Origin: Arthrobacter_H sp030452125
GTDB lineage: Bacteria > Actinomycetota > Actinomycetes > Actinomycetales > Micrococcaceae
DNA: 64,000 nucleotides
NCBI GenBank assembly: GCA_052379645.1
Contig: JBQSYU010000001.1
Strand: one strand, 5' to 3'
The notes beneath the pieces are model-generated. The model did not search any database. It had not been told where the DNA came from and was given only the letters and a program-made list of their open reading frames with translations. The position numbers and the translations under genes were made by a program. Positions within the stretch are counted from its first letter, which is position 1. Each line of letters begins with the position of its first letter. This document shows, one piece after another, positions 34,954 through 44,470 of the stretch.

Positions 34954-35269
34954 GTTTTCCCGTCCACGGCCTGGGTCCGGGTGGAGGCAGACCGATTTTT
35001 CGGCGACCCGCCCCGACAGCTAATCCCGCGGGTGCCTTCAACGGCGGTGTCCCACGGGTCGAGATGAAAGGGCGAGTAATTGGCTTTCAGCCTTAACGCT
35101 AACAAGAGGATGTTCGCCTGCAGCCGAAAACCAGCCTTTGACCGGGCTTACACCGACCCGTTGGTCAAGTGCATCCCTTGTGGGACAAGGGATGGAGCGA
35201 AGTTATGGCATTGTAACGGAAGGGGTTGTCAAAATCTCCGCAAACGAGTGGTTTTCATCATTTCGACGG
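34954..35269. promoter_or_regulatory. Upstream region of the opuA operon with two palindromes
   Basis: 316 nt without a gene between opuAA and pgm, both on the minus strand. It holds a minus-strand TTGACA -35-like hexamer (35227-35232), a perfect 10-bp inverted repeat CATCCCTTGT-GGG-ACAAGGGATG (35172-35194), and a longer interrupted one, TTGACCGGG/CCC-tt-GGTCAA type (35138-35168). The repeats lie where an osmoregulatory repressor or activator could bind near the promoter. The -10 box is not clear (CATAAC at 35202-35207 is possible). The region is less GC-rich than its surroundings. Confidence 0.5.
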
Positions 35270-36934
35270 TCAAGAGGCCGAACCGATGATCGCGTCGACC
35301 AGGGCCTTCGCCTCCCGTTGGACCTGATGCAGGTGATCATCTCCGGTGAAGGACTCGGCATAGATCTTGTAGACATCCTCGGTGCCCGAGGGGCGGGCGG
35401 CGAACCAGGCGTTCTCGGTGGTGACCTTCAGCCCGCCGATGGCCGCATCGTTTCCCGGAGCCTCGGTCAGCCGGGCGGTGATCGGTTCCCCGGCGAGGGT
35501 GTCGGCGGTGACATCGGCGGCGGACAGGCGGCCCAGGGCCGTCTTCTGTTCGCGGGTGGCCGGTGCGTCGATGCGTGCATACGACGGCGCACCGAAGGCC
35601 TCAGTCAGCCGCCGGTAGTGCGTGCTGGGCGAGGAGCCGGTCACGGCCTGGATCTCGGAGGCGAGCAACCCCAGCAGGATCCCGTCCTTGTCGGTGGTCC
35701 ACGGCGACCCGTCGAAGCGCACGAAGCTCGCTCCGGCGGATTCCTCGCCGCCGAAGACCCCGGTTCCGTCCAGCAGGCCCGGAACGAACCATTTGAAGCC
35801 CACCGGCACCTCGACCAGTTCGCGGCCGAGGGAGGCGGCCACCCGGTCGATCATCGAGGAGCTGACCAGGGTCTTGCCGACTCCGGCCCCGGCCGGCCAC
35901 TGCGGGCGGTTCCGGTACAGGTAGTCGATGGCCACCGCGAGGAAATGGTTCGGGTTCATCAGACCCGCATCGGGGGTCACGATGCCGTGGCGGTCGGCGT
36001 CGGCGTCGTTGCCGGTGGCGATGTCGAAGTCGGCGCCGCCGTCGCGTACCGCCGAGATGAGCCCGGCCATGGCGAAGGGGGAGGAGCAGTCCATGCGGAT
36101 CTTCTCATCCCAGTCCAGGGTCATGAAGGCCCAGCGAGGATCGACTGCTGGGTTGATCACCGTCAGGTCCAGCCGGTGGCGTTCGGCGATGGCCCCCCAG
36201 TAGTCGACCGAGGCCCCGCCCATCGGATCGGCGCCGATGCGTACGCCGGCGCCGCGGATGGCTTCCAGGTCCAGCACGGAAGGTAGCGCGTCCACGTAGG
36301 CGGCCATGAAGTCGTGGGCCCCCAGGTTCGCCGCCCCGCGGGTCCTGGCCAGCGGGATCCGCTTGACCCCCGACAGGTTCGAAGCCAACAGCTCGTTGGC
36401 GCGTCCGGCGATCCAGGAGGTGGCCTCCGAATCGGCGGGTCCGCCGTGCGGTGGGTTGTATTTGAACCCGCCGTCGGTGGGCGGGTTATGCGAGGGGGTG
36501 ATGACGATCCCGTCGGCGCGTCCGGTCCCGCCGGACAAGAGCCGGTTGTGGGTGAGGATCGCATGGCTCAGCGCCGGGGTGGGCGTCCACCGGCCCCGTG
36601 CGTCGACCCGGACGTCCACGTCATTGGCGACCAGGACCTCCACTGCGGTGTCCTGGGCGGGATCCGAGAGGGCATGGGTGTCCTTGCCCAGGAACAACGG
36701 ACCGGAGATGCCCTGGGAGGCGCGGTACTCGACGATGGCCTGGGTGATGGCCAGGATGTGGCGTTCGTTGAAGGAACCCTCCAACGACCGGCCGCGGTGG
36801 CCGGAGGTGCCGAAGGCCACCCGCTGGGCGGGATCTTGCGGATCGGGAATCCGGTCGAAGTAGGCCGACCGCACGGCATCGACGTCGATCAGGTCCTGGG
36901 GCAGCGCGGTGGTTCCCGCTCGGGTTTCGGCCAT
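35270..36934 (-). CDS. pgm: Phosphoglucomutase (alpha-D-glucose phosphate-specific)
   Basis: 554-residue alpha-D-phosphohexomutase that interconverts glucose 1-phosphate and glucose 6-phosphate for glycogen and UDP-glucose synthesis. All four domains are visible: FGTSGHRGRSLEGSFNE near the N-terminus, the catalytic phosphoserine loop ITPSHNPPTDGG, the metal loop TGNDADADRHG, the sugar-binding loop GEESAGASF, and the phosphate-binding loop ARPSGTEDVYK near the C-terminus. Length is typical of the bacterial pgm family (about 546). ATG at 36934. A terminator of the upstream peptide-transporter gene lies between them. Confidence 0.96.
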   Translation of the reverse strand: MAETRAGTTALPQDLIDVDAVRSAYFDRIPDPQDPAQRVAFGTSGHRGRSLEGSFNERHILAITQAIVEYRASQGISGPLFLGKDTHALSDPAQDTAVEVLVANDVDVRVDARGRWTPTPALSHAILTHNRLLSGGTGRADGIVITPSHNPPTDGGFKYNPPHGGPADSEATSWIAGRANELLASNLSGVKRIPLARTRGAANLGAHDFMAAYVDALPSVLDLEAIRGAGVRIGADPMGGASVDYWGAIAERHRLDLTVINPAVDPRWAFMTLDWDEKIRMDCSSPFAMAGLISAVRDGGADFDIATGNDADADRHGIVTPDAGLMNPNHFLAVAIDYLYRNRPQWPAGAGVGKTLVSSSMIDRVAASLGRELVEVPVGFKWFVPGLLDGTGVFGGEESAGASFVRFDGSPWTTDKDGILLGLLASEIQAVTGSSPSTHYRRLTEAFGAPSYARIDAPATREQKTALGRLSAADVTADTLAGEPITARLTEAPGNDAAIGGLKVTTENAWFAARPSGTEDVYKIYAESFTGDDHLHQVQREAKALVDAIIGSAS

Positions 36935-36960
36935 GGATACAGCTAACCAGATGAACCACG

Positions 36961-37001
36961 GAAAAGCCCCGGCCCGCGGAAATGAATCCGGGGCCGGGGC
37001 T
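36961..37001 (-). terminator. Terminator after the peptide transporter gene
   Basis: On the minus strand AGCCCCGGCCC pairs with GGGCCGGGGCT around a 15-nt loop and runs into CTTTTCC. It is 43 nt after the transporter stop and before the pgm start. Confidence 0.8.
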
Positions 37002-37043
37002 CGGGGCCAAGGCGGTGGGGCCGCCGGCAGGGGTGTGCGTCGG

Positions 37044-38498
37044 CTACTTCACGCCGGACATCAGCTTCTTGATCGGCTTGACCGCGAGCATCAGGGCCAC
37101 GCCCAGCACGATGGCGGTGACTCCGAGGGTCAGGAAGTACGGAATCTCGTTGCCCTTGGTGTAGAAGCCGGCCAGGATGCCCGCCAGGGTGGTGCCCAGG
37201 GAGACCGAGAGGTAGAACAGGGCCACCATCTGGGTGGTGAACACGACCGGTGCCAGCTTGGTGGCCACCGACAGTCCGATGGGGCTGAGCAGCAGTTCGG
37301 CCATGGTGAACAGGAAGAGGATCCCGGCCAGGGCGAGCAGGGGGGTCTTCTCCAACGAGTTCAGGGGGATGAAGACCAGGAACGCTATGCCCATGATGAT
37401 CAGCGCGCCACTGAACTTCAACGCCGTCGAGGGTTGCTTGTCACCCATCTTCGTCCAGATTCCGGCGAAGACCGCGGCGAAGACGATGATGAAGACCGGG
37501 TTGATCGACTGCGTCCAGCTCGGAGGCATGGTCCAACCGAAGAGGTTGCGGTCAAGCCGTTCCTCGGAATAGACGGCAATGAAGGTGAACTGCTGCTGGA
37601 ACAGGGCCCAGAAGGCCGCCGAGGCGATGTAGAGCGGGATGAACGCGGTCACCCGGCGCCGTTCGATCTCATTGACGTTCTTCGAGGACAGGATCACCAC
37701 GAAGTAGATGATGCTCGCTGCCACGACGATGATGGCGATCATGGTGGCCAGGTTGTCCGCATGCACCAGGCCGGTGGTCAGCAGGACGATGATGACCGCC
37801 AGTCCGATGACGGCGCCGATCCCGTAGCGCAGGCGCTGCTTGGGCGGCAGCGGGTCGGTCACATGGTGGGTTTCCTCGGGCAGGTTCTTGCGGCCGAAGG
37901 CGTAGATGGCCAGGCCCAGTGCCATGCCGATGGCGGCGAGACCGAAGCCGTAGTGGAAGCCCAGGCGGGTCTGCAGCAACCCGGTGAGCAGTGGCCCGAC
38001 CAGGGCGCCGATGTTCACACCCATGTAGAAGATCGAGAAGCCGGCATCGCGGCGGGGGTCCTTCTCCGTGTACAGCGAACCGACCAGCGAACTGGCGGTG
38101 GCCTTCAACCCACCCGAACCCAGGGCCACCAGCAGCAGGCCGATGGTCAACCCGACGACGCCGGGCAGGGCCGCCAGGGCGATGTGCCCGAGCATGATCA
38201 TGATGCCGGTGTAGAACAGCACCTTCTCGGAGCCCAGGAGTCGGTCGGCGATCCAGGCCCCGAAGATGGTGCTGAGGTAGACGGTGCCGCCGTAGGCGCC
38301 GACCAGGCTCAGGGACAGCCCCTGATCCAGTCCCAAGCCGCCCTTGGAGACCTCGAAATACATGTAGTAGGCCAGGATGCCTTGCATCCCGTAGAACGAG
38401 AAGCGTTCCCACATTTCGACGCTGAAGAGGTTGAACAGCATCCGTGGGTGGCCGAAGAAGGTCTTTTCGGCCGTTTCCTGCGGAGATTGAGTGGTCAT
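37044..38498 (-). CDS. Proton-dependent peptide transporter (POT/PTR family MFS)
   Basis: 484-residue 14-helix POT carrier for di- and tripeptides. The N-terminal ExxER-type motif VEMWERFSFYGMQGILAYYM, the GAWIADRLLG loop, and the signature SIFYMGVNIGALVGPLLTG are conserved. ATG at 38498 is chosen. A TTG two codons upstream is also in frame, and neither has a good Shine-Dalgarno. The gene has its own terminator and is monocistronic. A TAACTA-like -10 may lie in the gap upstream. Confidence 0.92.
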   Translation of the reverse strand: MTTQSPQETAEKTFFGHPRMLFNLFSVEMWERFSFYGMQGILAYYMYFEVSKGGLGLDQGLSLSLVGAYGGTVYLSTIFGAWIADRLLGSEKVLFYTGIMIMLGHIALAALPGVVGLTIGLLLVALGSGGLKATASSLVGSLYTEKDPRRDAGFSIFYMGVNIGALVGPLLTGLLQTRLGFHYGFGLAAIGMALGLAIYAFGRKNLPEETHHVTDPLPPKQRLRYGIGAVIGLAVIIVLLTTGLVHADNLATMIAIIVVAASIIYFVVILSSKNVNEIERRRVTAFIPLYIASAAFWALFQQQFTFIAVYSEERLDRNLFGWTMPPSWTQSINPVFIIVFAAVFAGIWTKMGDKQPSTALKFSGALIIMGIAFLVFIPLNSLEKTPLLALAGILFLFTMAELLLSPIGLSVATKLAPVVFTTQMVALFYLSVSLGTTLAGILAGFYTKGNEIPYFLTLGVTAIVLGVALMLAVKPIKKLMSGVK

Positions 38499-38561
38499 TT
38501 TCAATATTTTGCGCCTGTGTGGGCTGAAACGCCTAGTTATGTGAACCAGGTCACGGTTTGA

Positions 38562-39971
38562 TCACGTGGTCATGATCCGGGCCCCGAGGGCCAGCAGGTC
38601 GGCCTCCGACCCGTGCGCGCCGATCAGCTGGACGCCCATCGAGAGTCCCGAGGCCGTCCGGGAGGTGGGGACCGTCAGGGCCGGGACCCCGGCGACGTTC
38701 ACGATCGACGTGTAGGGGGTGTAGCGGCACTGCAGCTCGTAATCGAGGTCGGCGTCGTGGGTGGTGAACCATCCGATCGGCCGCGGGGTCAGGGCCATGG
38801 CCGGGGTCAGGACGGCGTCGTAGTGCCCCCATTGGGCCCGGCAGTCCTCGGCGATCCGGACCAGGATGGCCGCTGCGGCGTATTTATCCGCATCACTGCG
38901 TCCGATCGCCCGGGCGCGGAAGGTGCGGGTGAGTTCGGTCAGTACCGGGGCCGCGGCCTCGGGGAGGTCTGATTCGGCCAGTCCGGCGGTCCAGATGGCT
39001 TGGAAGGCCTCGGGGAAGCGGTTGTCGTAGCGGATGTCCGCCTCCTCGACCCGGTGCCCGGCGGCCTCGAGCTTCGAGATCCCCGCCTGGAAGGCCGTCT
39101 CGGCTTCGGGATCCAGTGCGACCTCGTAGCGGCGGTCGAAGGGCGAGGAGCGGCTCACCCCGATCCGCAGGGCCCGCCCGTGGGCCGGTTCGGCGCGCCG
39201 GGCGGCCTCGCGGTAGCCGGTGGACCCGGTCAGCGAATCCATGAGTAGTCCGGCGTCCTCGGCGCTGCGGGCCAGCGGGCCGGACACCACGAACCGTGGT
39301 GCCCCGAACCGGTCGACCCGGCCGTTGGCCAGATCGGAGGCGATGGTGCCCAGCCCCGGTTTCAGTCCGATGAGCCCGCAGGCCGATGCCGGGATGCGGA
39401 CCGAACCCCCGCCGTCGTTCCCCGGGGCGAATGGCAGCAGCCGCGCGGCGACGGCGGCGGCACTGCCCCCCGAGGACCCGCCGGCGGAGCGGGTCGGATC
39501 CAGCGGGTTGCGGGCCGGGGCGGCGATGAGGTTCTCCGAATAGCAATTCAAGCCGAATTCGGGGATTTGCGTCTTGCCCAGGGACAGTGCCCCGTCGGTG
39601 CGCAGCCGGGCGACCAGCGGACTGTCCTGGGTCGCGGGGGATGAGGGCACCGCCGCGCTGCCGAAGGTCGTGGGGGTGCCCTCCACGTCCCAGAGGTCCT
39701 TATAGGCCACCGGCATCCCGTGCAAAGGCGGGAGGGCCCGGCCTTCGCCGCGGGCCCGCACGCCCTCGGCATCGGCGGCATCGGCGGCGTCCAGCGCCTG
39801 CTCGGCGGTGATGGTGATGAAACTGCCCAGCCGGGGATTGGCCTCCTCGATCCGGGACAGGAAGTGTTCGGCCGCCTGCCGGGCCGAGAGTTCCCCGCTG
39901 GTGAGCAGACGGCCCAGTTCGACGGCGGTGAGATCGTGCAGTTCGGTGCCTGGAGCATCGGGGTGGGTCAT
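38562..39971 (-). CDS. Amidase (amidase-signature family)
   Basis: 469-residue amidase-signature hydrolase. The Ser-cisSer-Lys triad region is visible: Lys in MPVAYKDLW, the cis-Ser in RSAGGSSGGSAAAVAA, and the nucleophile in GNDGGGSVRIPASACGLIG. The last element normally reads GSDxGGSIR, so Asn replaces Ser two residues before Gly, a mild variant. It may hydrolyse acyl amides or be a GatA paralogue, but no GatB or GatC is nearby. ATG overlaps the stop of the UbiB-type kinase gene by four bases. Confidence 0.9.
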   Translation of the reverse strand: MTHPDAPGTELHDLTAVELGRLLTSGELSARQAAEHFLSRIEEANPRLGSFITITAEQALDAADAADAEGVRARGEGRALPPLHGMPVAYKDLWDVEGTPTTFGSAAVPSSPATQDSPLVARLRTDGALSLGKTQIPEFGLNCYSENLIAAPARNPLDPTRSAGGSSGGSAAAVAARLLPFAPGNDGGGSVRIPASACGLIGLKPGLGTIASDLANGRVDRFGAPRFVVSGPLARSAEDAGLLMDSLTGSTGYREAARRAEPAHGRALRIGVSRSSPFDRRYEVALDPEAETAFQAGISKLEAAGHRVEEADIRYDNRFPEAFQAIWTAGLAESDLPEAAAPVLTELTRTFRARAIGRSDADKYAAAAILVRIAEDCRAQWGHYDAVLTPAMALTPRPIGWFTTHDADLDYELQCRYTPYTSIVNVAGVPALTVPTSRTASGLSMGVQLIGAHGSEADLLALGARIMTT

Positions 39972-42019
39972 CGGTTCGCCTTCCGGGAGTCGTATTCGTC
40001 GTCTCGGTCGCGCTGGAAGACCAGCACCACCGAGCGCAGGGCCAGGATGAAGCCCATGAACAGCAGGATGTAGCCGAAGAACGCGTGCATCCTGATGCTT
40101 TCGGTCAGGAAGGGCCCGGATTCGGTGGTGATCAGGACGATCGCCGCCAGGGTCGCGGCGCCGGCCAGCAGGGCCACGACCACCTGTTGGACCAGCCGGT
40201 TCAGGAACCCGCGGTCGGCCGGGTGGGCGAGCACGCGCACGTTCACCGACAAACGCCCCTCTTCGACGTCCTCGGTGATCTTATTGAGCCGCCGGGGCCA
40301 CTCGCGCAGCGTCGGCAGCAAGGACATGGCCTGGATCTCGAGCTGATCGCGCAAGGATCCGGGACTGAAATGGGAGCCGATGATCTTCCGGCCGGCTTCC
40401 CGCGCGGCGGCGACCACGTTCAGACCGGGTTCGATCAGCATCAGGGTCCCCTCCAAGGCCCCCAACGCCCGCAGTGCCGCCGCGACCTGGGTGGGCACGG
40501 AGAAGCCGTTGCGGACGATCAGCGAGAACAACGCGGTGAACATCTCCGAGCCGCCCTGGCCGCCGAACCCGTGGCGGTACCGCACCAGCAGCTGGCCCAG
40601 TGCGCGTTCGAAACCGCGTTCGTCGAAATCCTCGGGCCGGTCCAGCAGCCCCAGCAGGGCATCGGTGGCCAACTGGTTGTCGTTCTTGTCGATGGCGAAC
40701 AGCAGCAGGTTCAAGGACTGTTGGCTGGCCGGGTCCAACCGCCCCACTGCCCCGAAGTCCAGCAGGGCGAGTCCGCCGTCGCCGGTGATGAAGATGTTTC
40801 CCGGGTGCAGGTCGGCGTGGAAGACACCGTCGCCGGAGATCTGATGCAGGGTGGCGTTGAGCAGCTCCTCGGCCAGGGCCCGGCGCCGTCCGGGTTCCAT
40901 CGTGGCCAAGGTCGCCTCGGCCGAGCCCACCGGGTGTCCGTCGAGCTCATCCATCACCAGCAGCCGGGGGCCGCTGAATTCGGTGTGCACCCGGGGGACG
41001 GTGATCCGGAAGCCCCGCAAGGAGGTCTCGATGGCCAACATGTTCTCCGCCTCGATGCGGTAGTTCAATTCCTCGCTCAACGATTCGGAGAAGCCCCGGG
41101 CCAGGGAGGCCACGCCCAAGCGGCGGGCCCACGGGGCCGAGCGGCCCAGCCAGTCGGCGATCTGCACCACGATGGCGCGGTCGCGTTCGACCTGCACGAG
41201 TGCGGAAGGGCGCTGGACCTTGATGACCACCGCGGTCCCGTCGTGCAGGGTCGCCCGGTGGACCTGCGCGACGGACGCGGAGGCCAGGGGTTCGTGCTCG
41301 ATCGTGGCGAAAGCCTCCTCGGGTGAACGGCCCAGGCTCCGGGCCATCGCGGCTTCCACCACCGGCCAGGGCTCGGGGGTGGCTTGGGTCTGCAGATGGG
41401 ACAGTTCTCGGATATAGGGCTCGGAGAGCAGGTCGCGCCGGGTGGAGAGCATTTGCCCGAGCTTGACGAACGTCACCCCGGCCTCATTCAACGCCTCGCG
41501 CAGCGAGCGTGCGGTCTGTTCCTGCCGGGCATCGGCGTGACGGCGGTTCAGGCCGCGGGCCTGGGCGAGCAAGCCATGCCGCACGGCGATCCGCATCACC
41601 TGGACATAGCGGGCGCTCTGCGACCTGCGGGTCCTCCACCCGGTGAACAAGCGGATGGGGGAGGGCAGGGTCCCGGTGGGAAAGGTGATTTCCAGGACCA
41701 TCAGCAGGGCGACGCCCAGGGCGAAGATCCAGATCAGGGCCAGCGCGGCGAACATCAGGGCGACCACGGGAGAGACCTGCAACTGGGTGTCGTCGGGGAC
41801 GTAGGCCGCCCGGAAAAGGTAGCGCACCACGAAACTGAGGCCCACGGACATGAGCAGGCCCACCGCAATGGAGCGGGGCCAGCCCACGGGGACCCCCAGG
41901 ACCCTGCGGGAGACCCCCGCGACGATCCACGCCTGGAGGATCAGGAAGAGGGCACCGAGCAGGACCGTCACCGTCCATCCCACGCCGTCAAGTGCCGTCA
42001 TTCCGGCATTCGGATCCAT
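39968..42019 (-). CDS. ABC1/UbiB-family atypical kinase with terminal membrane helices
   Basis: 683-residue membrane protein. Three N-terminal hydrophobic segments (about residues 10-115) precede the ABC1 domain. Family hallmarks are KLGQMLSTRRDLL (the KxGQ motif of UbiB proteins), Ala-rich loop ASVAQVHRATL, VVIKVQRPS (Lys), DGVFHADLHPGNIFI (catalytic Asp/Asn), and LLDFGAVG. Two more membrane helices close the protein. UbiB-like proteins support isoprenoid quinone or lipid metabolism, possibly by extracting lipids. A role with menaquinone here is inference. It diverges from the rhodanese gene, and -10-like boxes overlap in CTATAGGCT near 42057-42066. Confidence 0.9.
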   Translation of the reverse strand: MDPNAGMTALDGVGWTVTVLLGALFLILQAWIVAGVSRRVLGVPVGWPRSIAVGLLMSVGLSFVVRYLFRAAYVPDDTQLQVSPVVALMFAALALIWIFALGVALLMVLEITFPTGTLPSPIRLFTGWRTRRSQSARYVQVMRIAVRHGLLAQARGLNRRHADARQEQTARSLREALNEAGVTFVKLGQMLSTRRDLLSEPYIRELSHLQTQATPEPWPVVEAAMARSLGRSPEEAFATIEHEPLASASVAQVHRATLHDGTAVVIKVQRPSALVQVERDRAIVVQIADWLGRSAPWARRLGVASLARGFSESLSEELNYRIEAENMLAIETSLRGFRITVPRVHTEFSGPRLLVMDELDGHPVGSAEATLATMEPGRRRALAEELLNATLHQISGDGVFHADLHPGNIFITGDGGLALLDFGAVGRLDPASQQSLNLLLFAIDKNDNQLATDALLGLLDRPEDFDERGFERALGQLLVRYRHGFGGQGGSEMFTALFSLIVRNGFSVPTQVAAALRALGALEGTLMLIEPGLNVVAAAREAGRKIIGSHFSPGSLRDQLEIQAMSLLPTLREWPRRLNKITEDVEEGRLSVNVRVLAHPADRGFLNRLVQQVVVALLAGAATLAAIVLITTESGPFLTESIRMHAFFGYILLFMGFILALRSVVLVFQRDRDDEYDSRKANR

Positions 42020-42102
42020 ATCAGCCCTTCATGATTCGGGGTGGCGGTCCCTCCCCACTATAGGCTGGGGATCGACGCAGGAAACCGTTGAAAGGATTAA
42101 CG

Positions 42103-42429
42103 ATGAGCGAGTTCGAAACCGTGGAAGTCGCCGGCGTTCCGGCCGGGGCCAAGGTCCTGGACGTCCGTGAAGACTACGAATGGGCGGAGGGCCACGCGGC
42201 GGGGGCCGTGCACATCCCCATGGGTGAGATCCCGCAGCGCCTGGAGGAACTGGATCCGGACGAGGACACCTATGTCATCTGCCGCACCGGGGGGCGTTCG
42301 GCCCAGATTGCCGGGTGGCTCGTCGGGCAGGGGTATTCGGCCCTGAACATCGCCGGCGGCAGTGGTGCCTGGCTCGAGGCGGGTCTGCCGATGAAGAGCG
42401 AGAACGGCCAGGATCCCACCGTCCGATGA
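42103..42429 (+). CDS. Rhodanese-like domain protein
   Basis: 108-residue single-domain rhodanese (GlpE/PspE type). LDVREDYEWAEGHAAGAVHIP matches the N-terminal signature, and the active-site loop VICRTGGRS provides the persulfide Cys. It may transfer sulfur or act as a thiol redox protein. ATG at 42103 follows AAAGGA. Its stop overlaps the pheA start (ATGA), so the two are co-translated, although no functional link between them is obvious. Confidence 0.93.
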   Translation: MSEFETVEVAGVPAGAKVLDVREDYEWAEGHAAGAVHIPMGEIPQRLEELDPDEDTYVICRTGGRSAQIAGWLVGQGYSALNIAGGSGAWLEAGLPMKSENGQDPTVR

Positions 42430-43361
42430 ACTATACCTACCTGGGCCCTGCGGGGACCTTCACCGAGCAGGCGCTCCTGCAGGTCCCCGGGGTCCGGGAC
42501 GGGCGGCGGGTCTCCTCCACGAGTGTGAACCTGGCCCTGCAACGCGTCAGGGACGGGGCCTCAGATGCTGCCATGGTGCCCATCGAGAACTCCGTCGAAG
42601 GAGGCGTCTCGGCGACCCTGGATGCCATCGCCGGCGGGGGCGCCCTGCAGATCGTGCGCGAGGTCCTGGTGCCCATCAGCTTCGATCTGGTCGCCCGGGA
42701 AGGCATCACCTCGCTGGATCAGATCCACACCGTGTCCACGCATGGGCACGCCATCGCCCAATGCCGTGGCTGGGTCCAGGAGCATCTGCCCGACGCCGAA
42801 TTCGTGCCGGCCTCCTCCACGGCGGCCGGGGCGTTGGGGCTGCTTGATCCGGACTGCCGGTACGACGCGGCGATCTGCTCGCCGCTGGTGCTGGAACAGA
42901 ACGACCTGAAATTGATGCACCGCGGCGTCGAGGACAACACCGGCGCCGTCACCCGGTTCGTGCTGGTCACCCGGCCCGGGCCGGTCCCGGAGCCCAGCGG
43001 CAACGACAAGACGACGGTGGTCATCCCGCTGCCCGAGGACCATCCGGGGGCCCTGATGGAGATCCTCGGCCAATTCGCCGCCCGCGGGGTCAACTTGAGC
43101 CGCATCGAATCCCGTCCCACGGGGGAGGGGCTGGGGTCCTACTTCTTCTCCATCGACGTCGAAGGCCACCTTTCCGAGGCCCGGGTGGCGGACGCCTTGG
43201 CGGGCCTGCACCGGATCAGCCCGCAGATCCGCTTCCTCGGCTCCTACGCCAACGCCAACGGTGTCAGCGGACCCGCACCGACCCCGGCCCGGCACAACAC
43301 CGATGAGGCCTTCACGCAGGCGCATGCCTGGGTGGGGAAACTGCTGGCCCCCCCGCAATAG
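42426..43361 (+). CDS. pheA: Prephenate dehydratase
   Basis: 311-residue monofunctional prephenate dehydratase making phenylpyruvate for phenylalanine synthesis. The PDT domain (about 1-185) opens YLGPAGTFTEQAL, has VPIENSVEGGVSATLD, and closes with the catalytic TRF in GAVTRFVLV. A C-terminal ACT domain (about 200-285; DHPGALMEIL, NLSRIESRP with the ESRP Phe-binding motif) gives feedback control. No chorismate mutase domain. The last 30 residues are a non-conserved tail. ATG overlaps the rhodanese stop by four bases. Confidence 0.95.
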   Translation: MNYTYLGPAGTFTEQALLQVPGVRDGRRVSSTSVNLALQRVRDGASDAAMVPIENSVEGGVSATLDAIAGGGALQIVREVLVPISFDLVAREGITSLDQIHTVSTHGHAIAQCRGWVQEHLPDAEFVPASSTAAGALGLLDPDCRYDAAICSPLVLEQNDLKLMHRGVEDNTGAVTRFVLVTRPGPVPEPSGNDKTTVVIPLPEDHPGALMEILGQFAARGVNLSRIESRPTGEGLGSYFFSIDVEGHLSEARVADALAGLHRISPQIRFLGSYANANGVSGPAPTPARHNTDEAFTQAHAWVGKLLAPPQ

Positions 43362-43377
43362 GTCCGATCCGCCGGGA

Positions 43378-44430
43378 TCAGACGGTCGGGACCCTGACCT
43401 TCAAGGCCATCGGCAGGTTTGTCACGGTCACGGCGGTGATCATCCCGGTGGTGTCCCCGTCGAGCTGCGACCCGATTTCCTCCAGCGAGGCGATGTGGAT
43501 CCGCCGGGCCTGGAAATATTCGATGACCGGGATCGCCCGGCGGTGCCGCAAGGCCGTCTTCGCCGCGATCCACGCCCAGCCCATGGCCGAACGCGGGCTC
43601 ATGACCACCAGGTCCAGGACCCCGTCGTCGATCTTGGCATCCGGGACGAAGTCCAGTCCCGCCTGCAGCTTGCCGACGTTGGCGAAGATCAGCGAACGGA
43701 TCTCCCGGTGGATGGGTTCCTCGTCGTCCAGGGTGATCGTCACCGGACGCCGTTTGCCCGGCAGATGGCGCATTCCGGCTTCGGCATAGGCCAGCGGGCC
43801 GACCATCGCCTTCAGGTCGGCCCGGGTGTCGGCCATCATCTCGGCGTCGGTCCCGACCCCGGCCATGACCAGGAAGACATGGGTGTCGATGGTGCCGTCC
43901 GCCCGTTCCAGCTCCATCCGGGCGGCGTCGATGCCGCGGGTCCGCCCCTGCAGGGCGGTGTGGACGCAGGAGCCGATGTCCTCGACATCGAAACCGAGGT
44001 TGCGGGCCAACAGGTTCCCGGTGCCCAACGGCAGGATCGCCAGGGAGGCCTCGGTTCCGGCCAGCACCTCGGCGACCGCCCGGACGGTCCCGTCGCCGCC
44101 GGCCACGATGACCACATCGCATCCGGCGTCCAGGGCCTGCCGGGCCATGCCGTACCCCGGGTCCTCCGCAGTGGTCTCCAGGACCAGGGGCTCGTCCATG
44201 CCGGTGGAAGCCCAGGCCAGCATGAGGGCCGACCGGACCGAATCGGCGTTGTTCTTGGTCGGGTTGATCACCAGGGCGCTGCGGGCGGTGAGGGCCAGGG
44301 CCTCGGAAACCACCGGGGTGGAGGCGATGCCCCGGACCTTGACCCGGAGCCGGCCCACGGCGACCAGGCTGGCCGCGGCGATGAGCAGGGCGACGATGAC
44401 GAGGAGGAGGGAAAGATACTCGATGGGCAT
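43378..44430 (-). CDS. Diacylglycerol-kinase-family protein with membrane anchor
   Basis: 350-residue DAGK-catalytic-domain protein. A hydrophobic N-terminal helix (about residues 4-24, YLSLLLVIVALLIAAASLVAV) precedes the lipid-kinase fold with VINPTKNNA, the ATP-binding GGDGTVRAVAE and the ILPLGTGNLLARNL loop. Likely phosphorylates diacylglycerol or a related lipid at the membrane. Alternatives are sphingoid or undecaprenol kinase-type activity or NAD-kinase-like relatives. ATG at 44430 is preferred. It converges with pheA and diverges from serS with only 40 nt between starts, so promoters overlap. Confidence 0.9.
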   Translation of the reverse strand: MPIEYLSLLLVIVALLIAAASLVAVGRLRVKVRGIASTPVVSEALALTARSALVINPTKNNADSVRSALMLAWASTGMDEPLVLETTAEDPGYGMARQALDAGCDVVIVAGGDGTVRAVAEVLAGTEASLAILPLGTGNLLARNLGFDVEDIGSCVHTALQGRTRGIDAARMELERADGTIDTHVFLVMAGVGTDAEMMADTRADLKAMVGPLAYAEAGMRHLPGKRRPVTITLDDEEPIHREIRSLIFANVGKLQAGLDFVPDAKIDDGVLDLVVMSPRSAMGWAWIAAKTALRHRRAIPVIEYFQARRIHIASLEEIGSQLDGDTTGMITAVTVTNLPMALKVRVPTV

Positions 44431-44458
44431 GATGCTCCATACGATAGCGGGGATTCGG

Positions 44459-44464
44459 TAACCT
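44459..44464 (+). promoter_or_regulatory. -10 box, probably leaderless, of serS
   Basis: TAACCT ends six bases before the GTG at 44471. The alternative GTG at 44468 would be only three bases away, so the position supports the downstream start. Confidence 0.5.
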
Positions 44465-44470
44465 GTAGTG

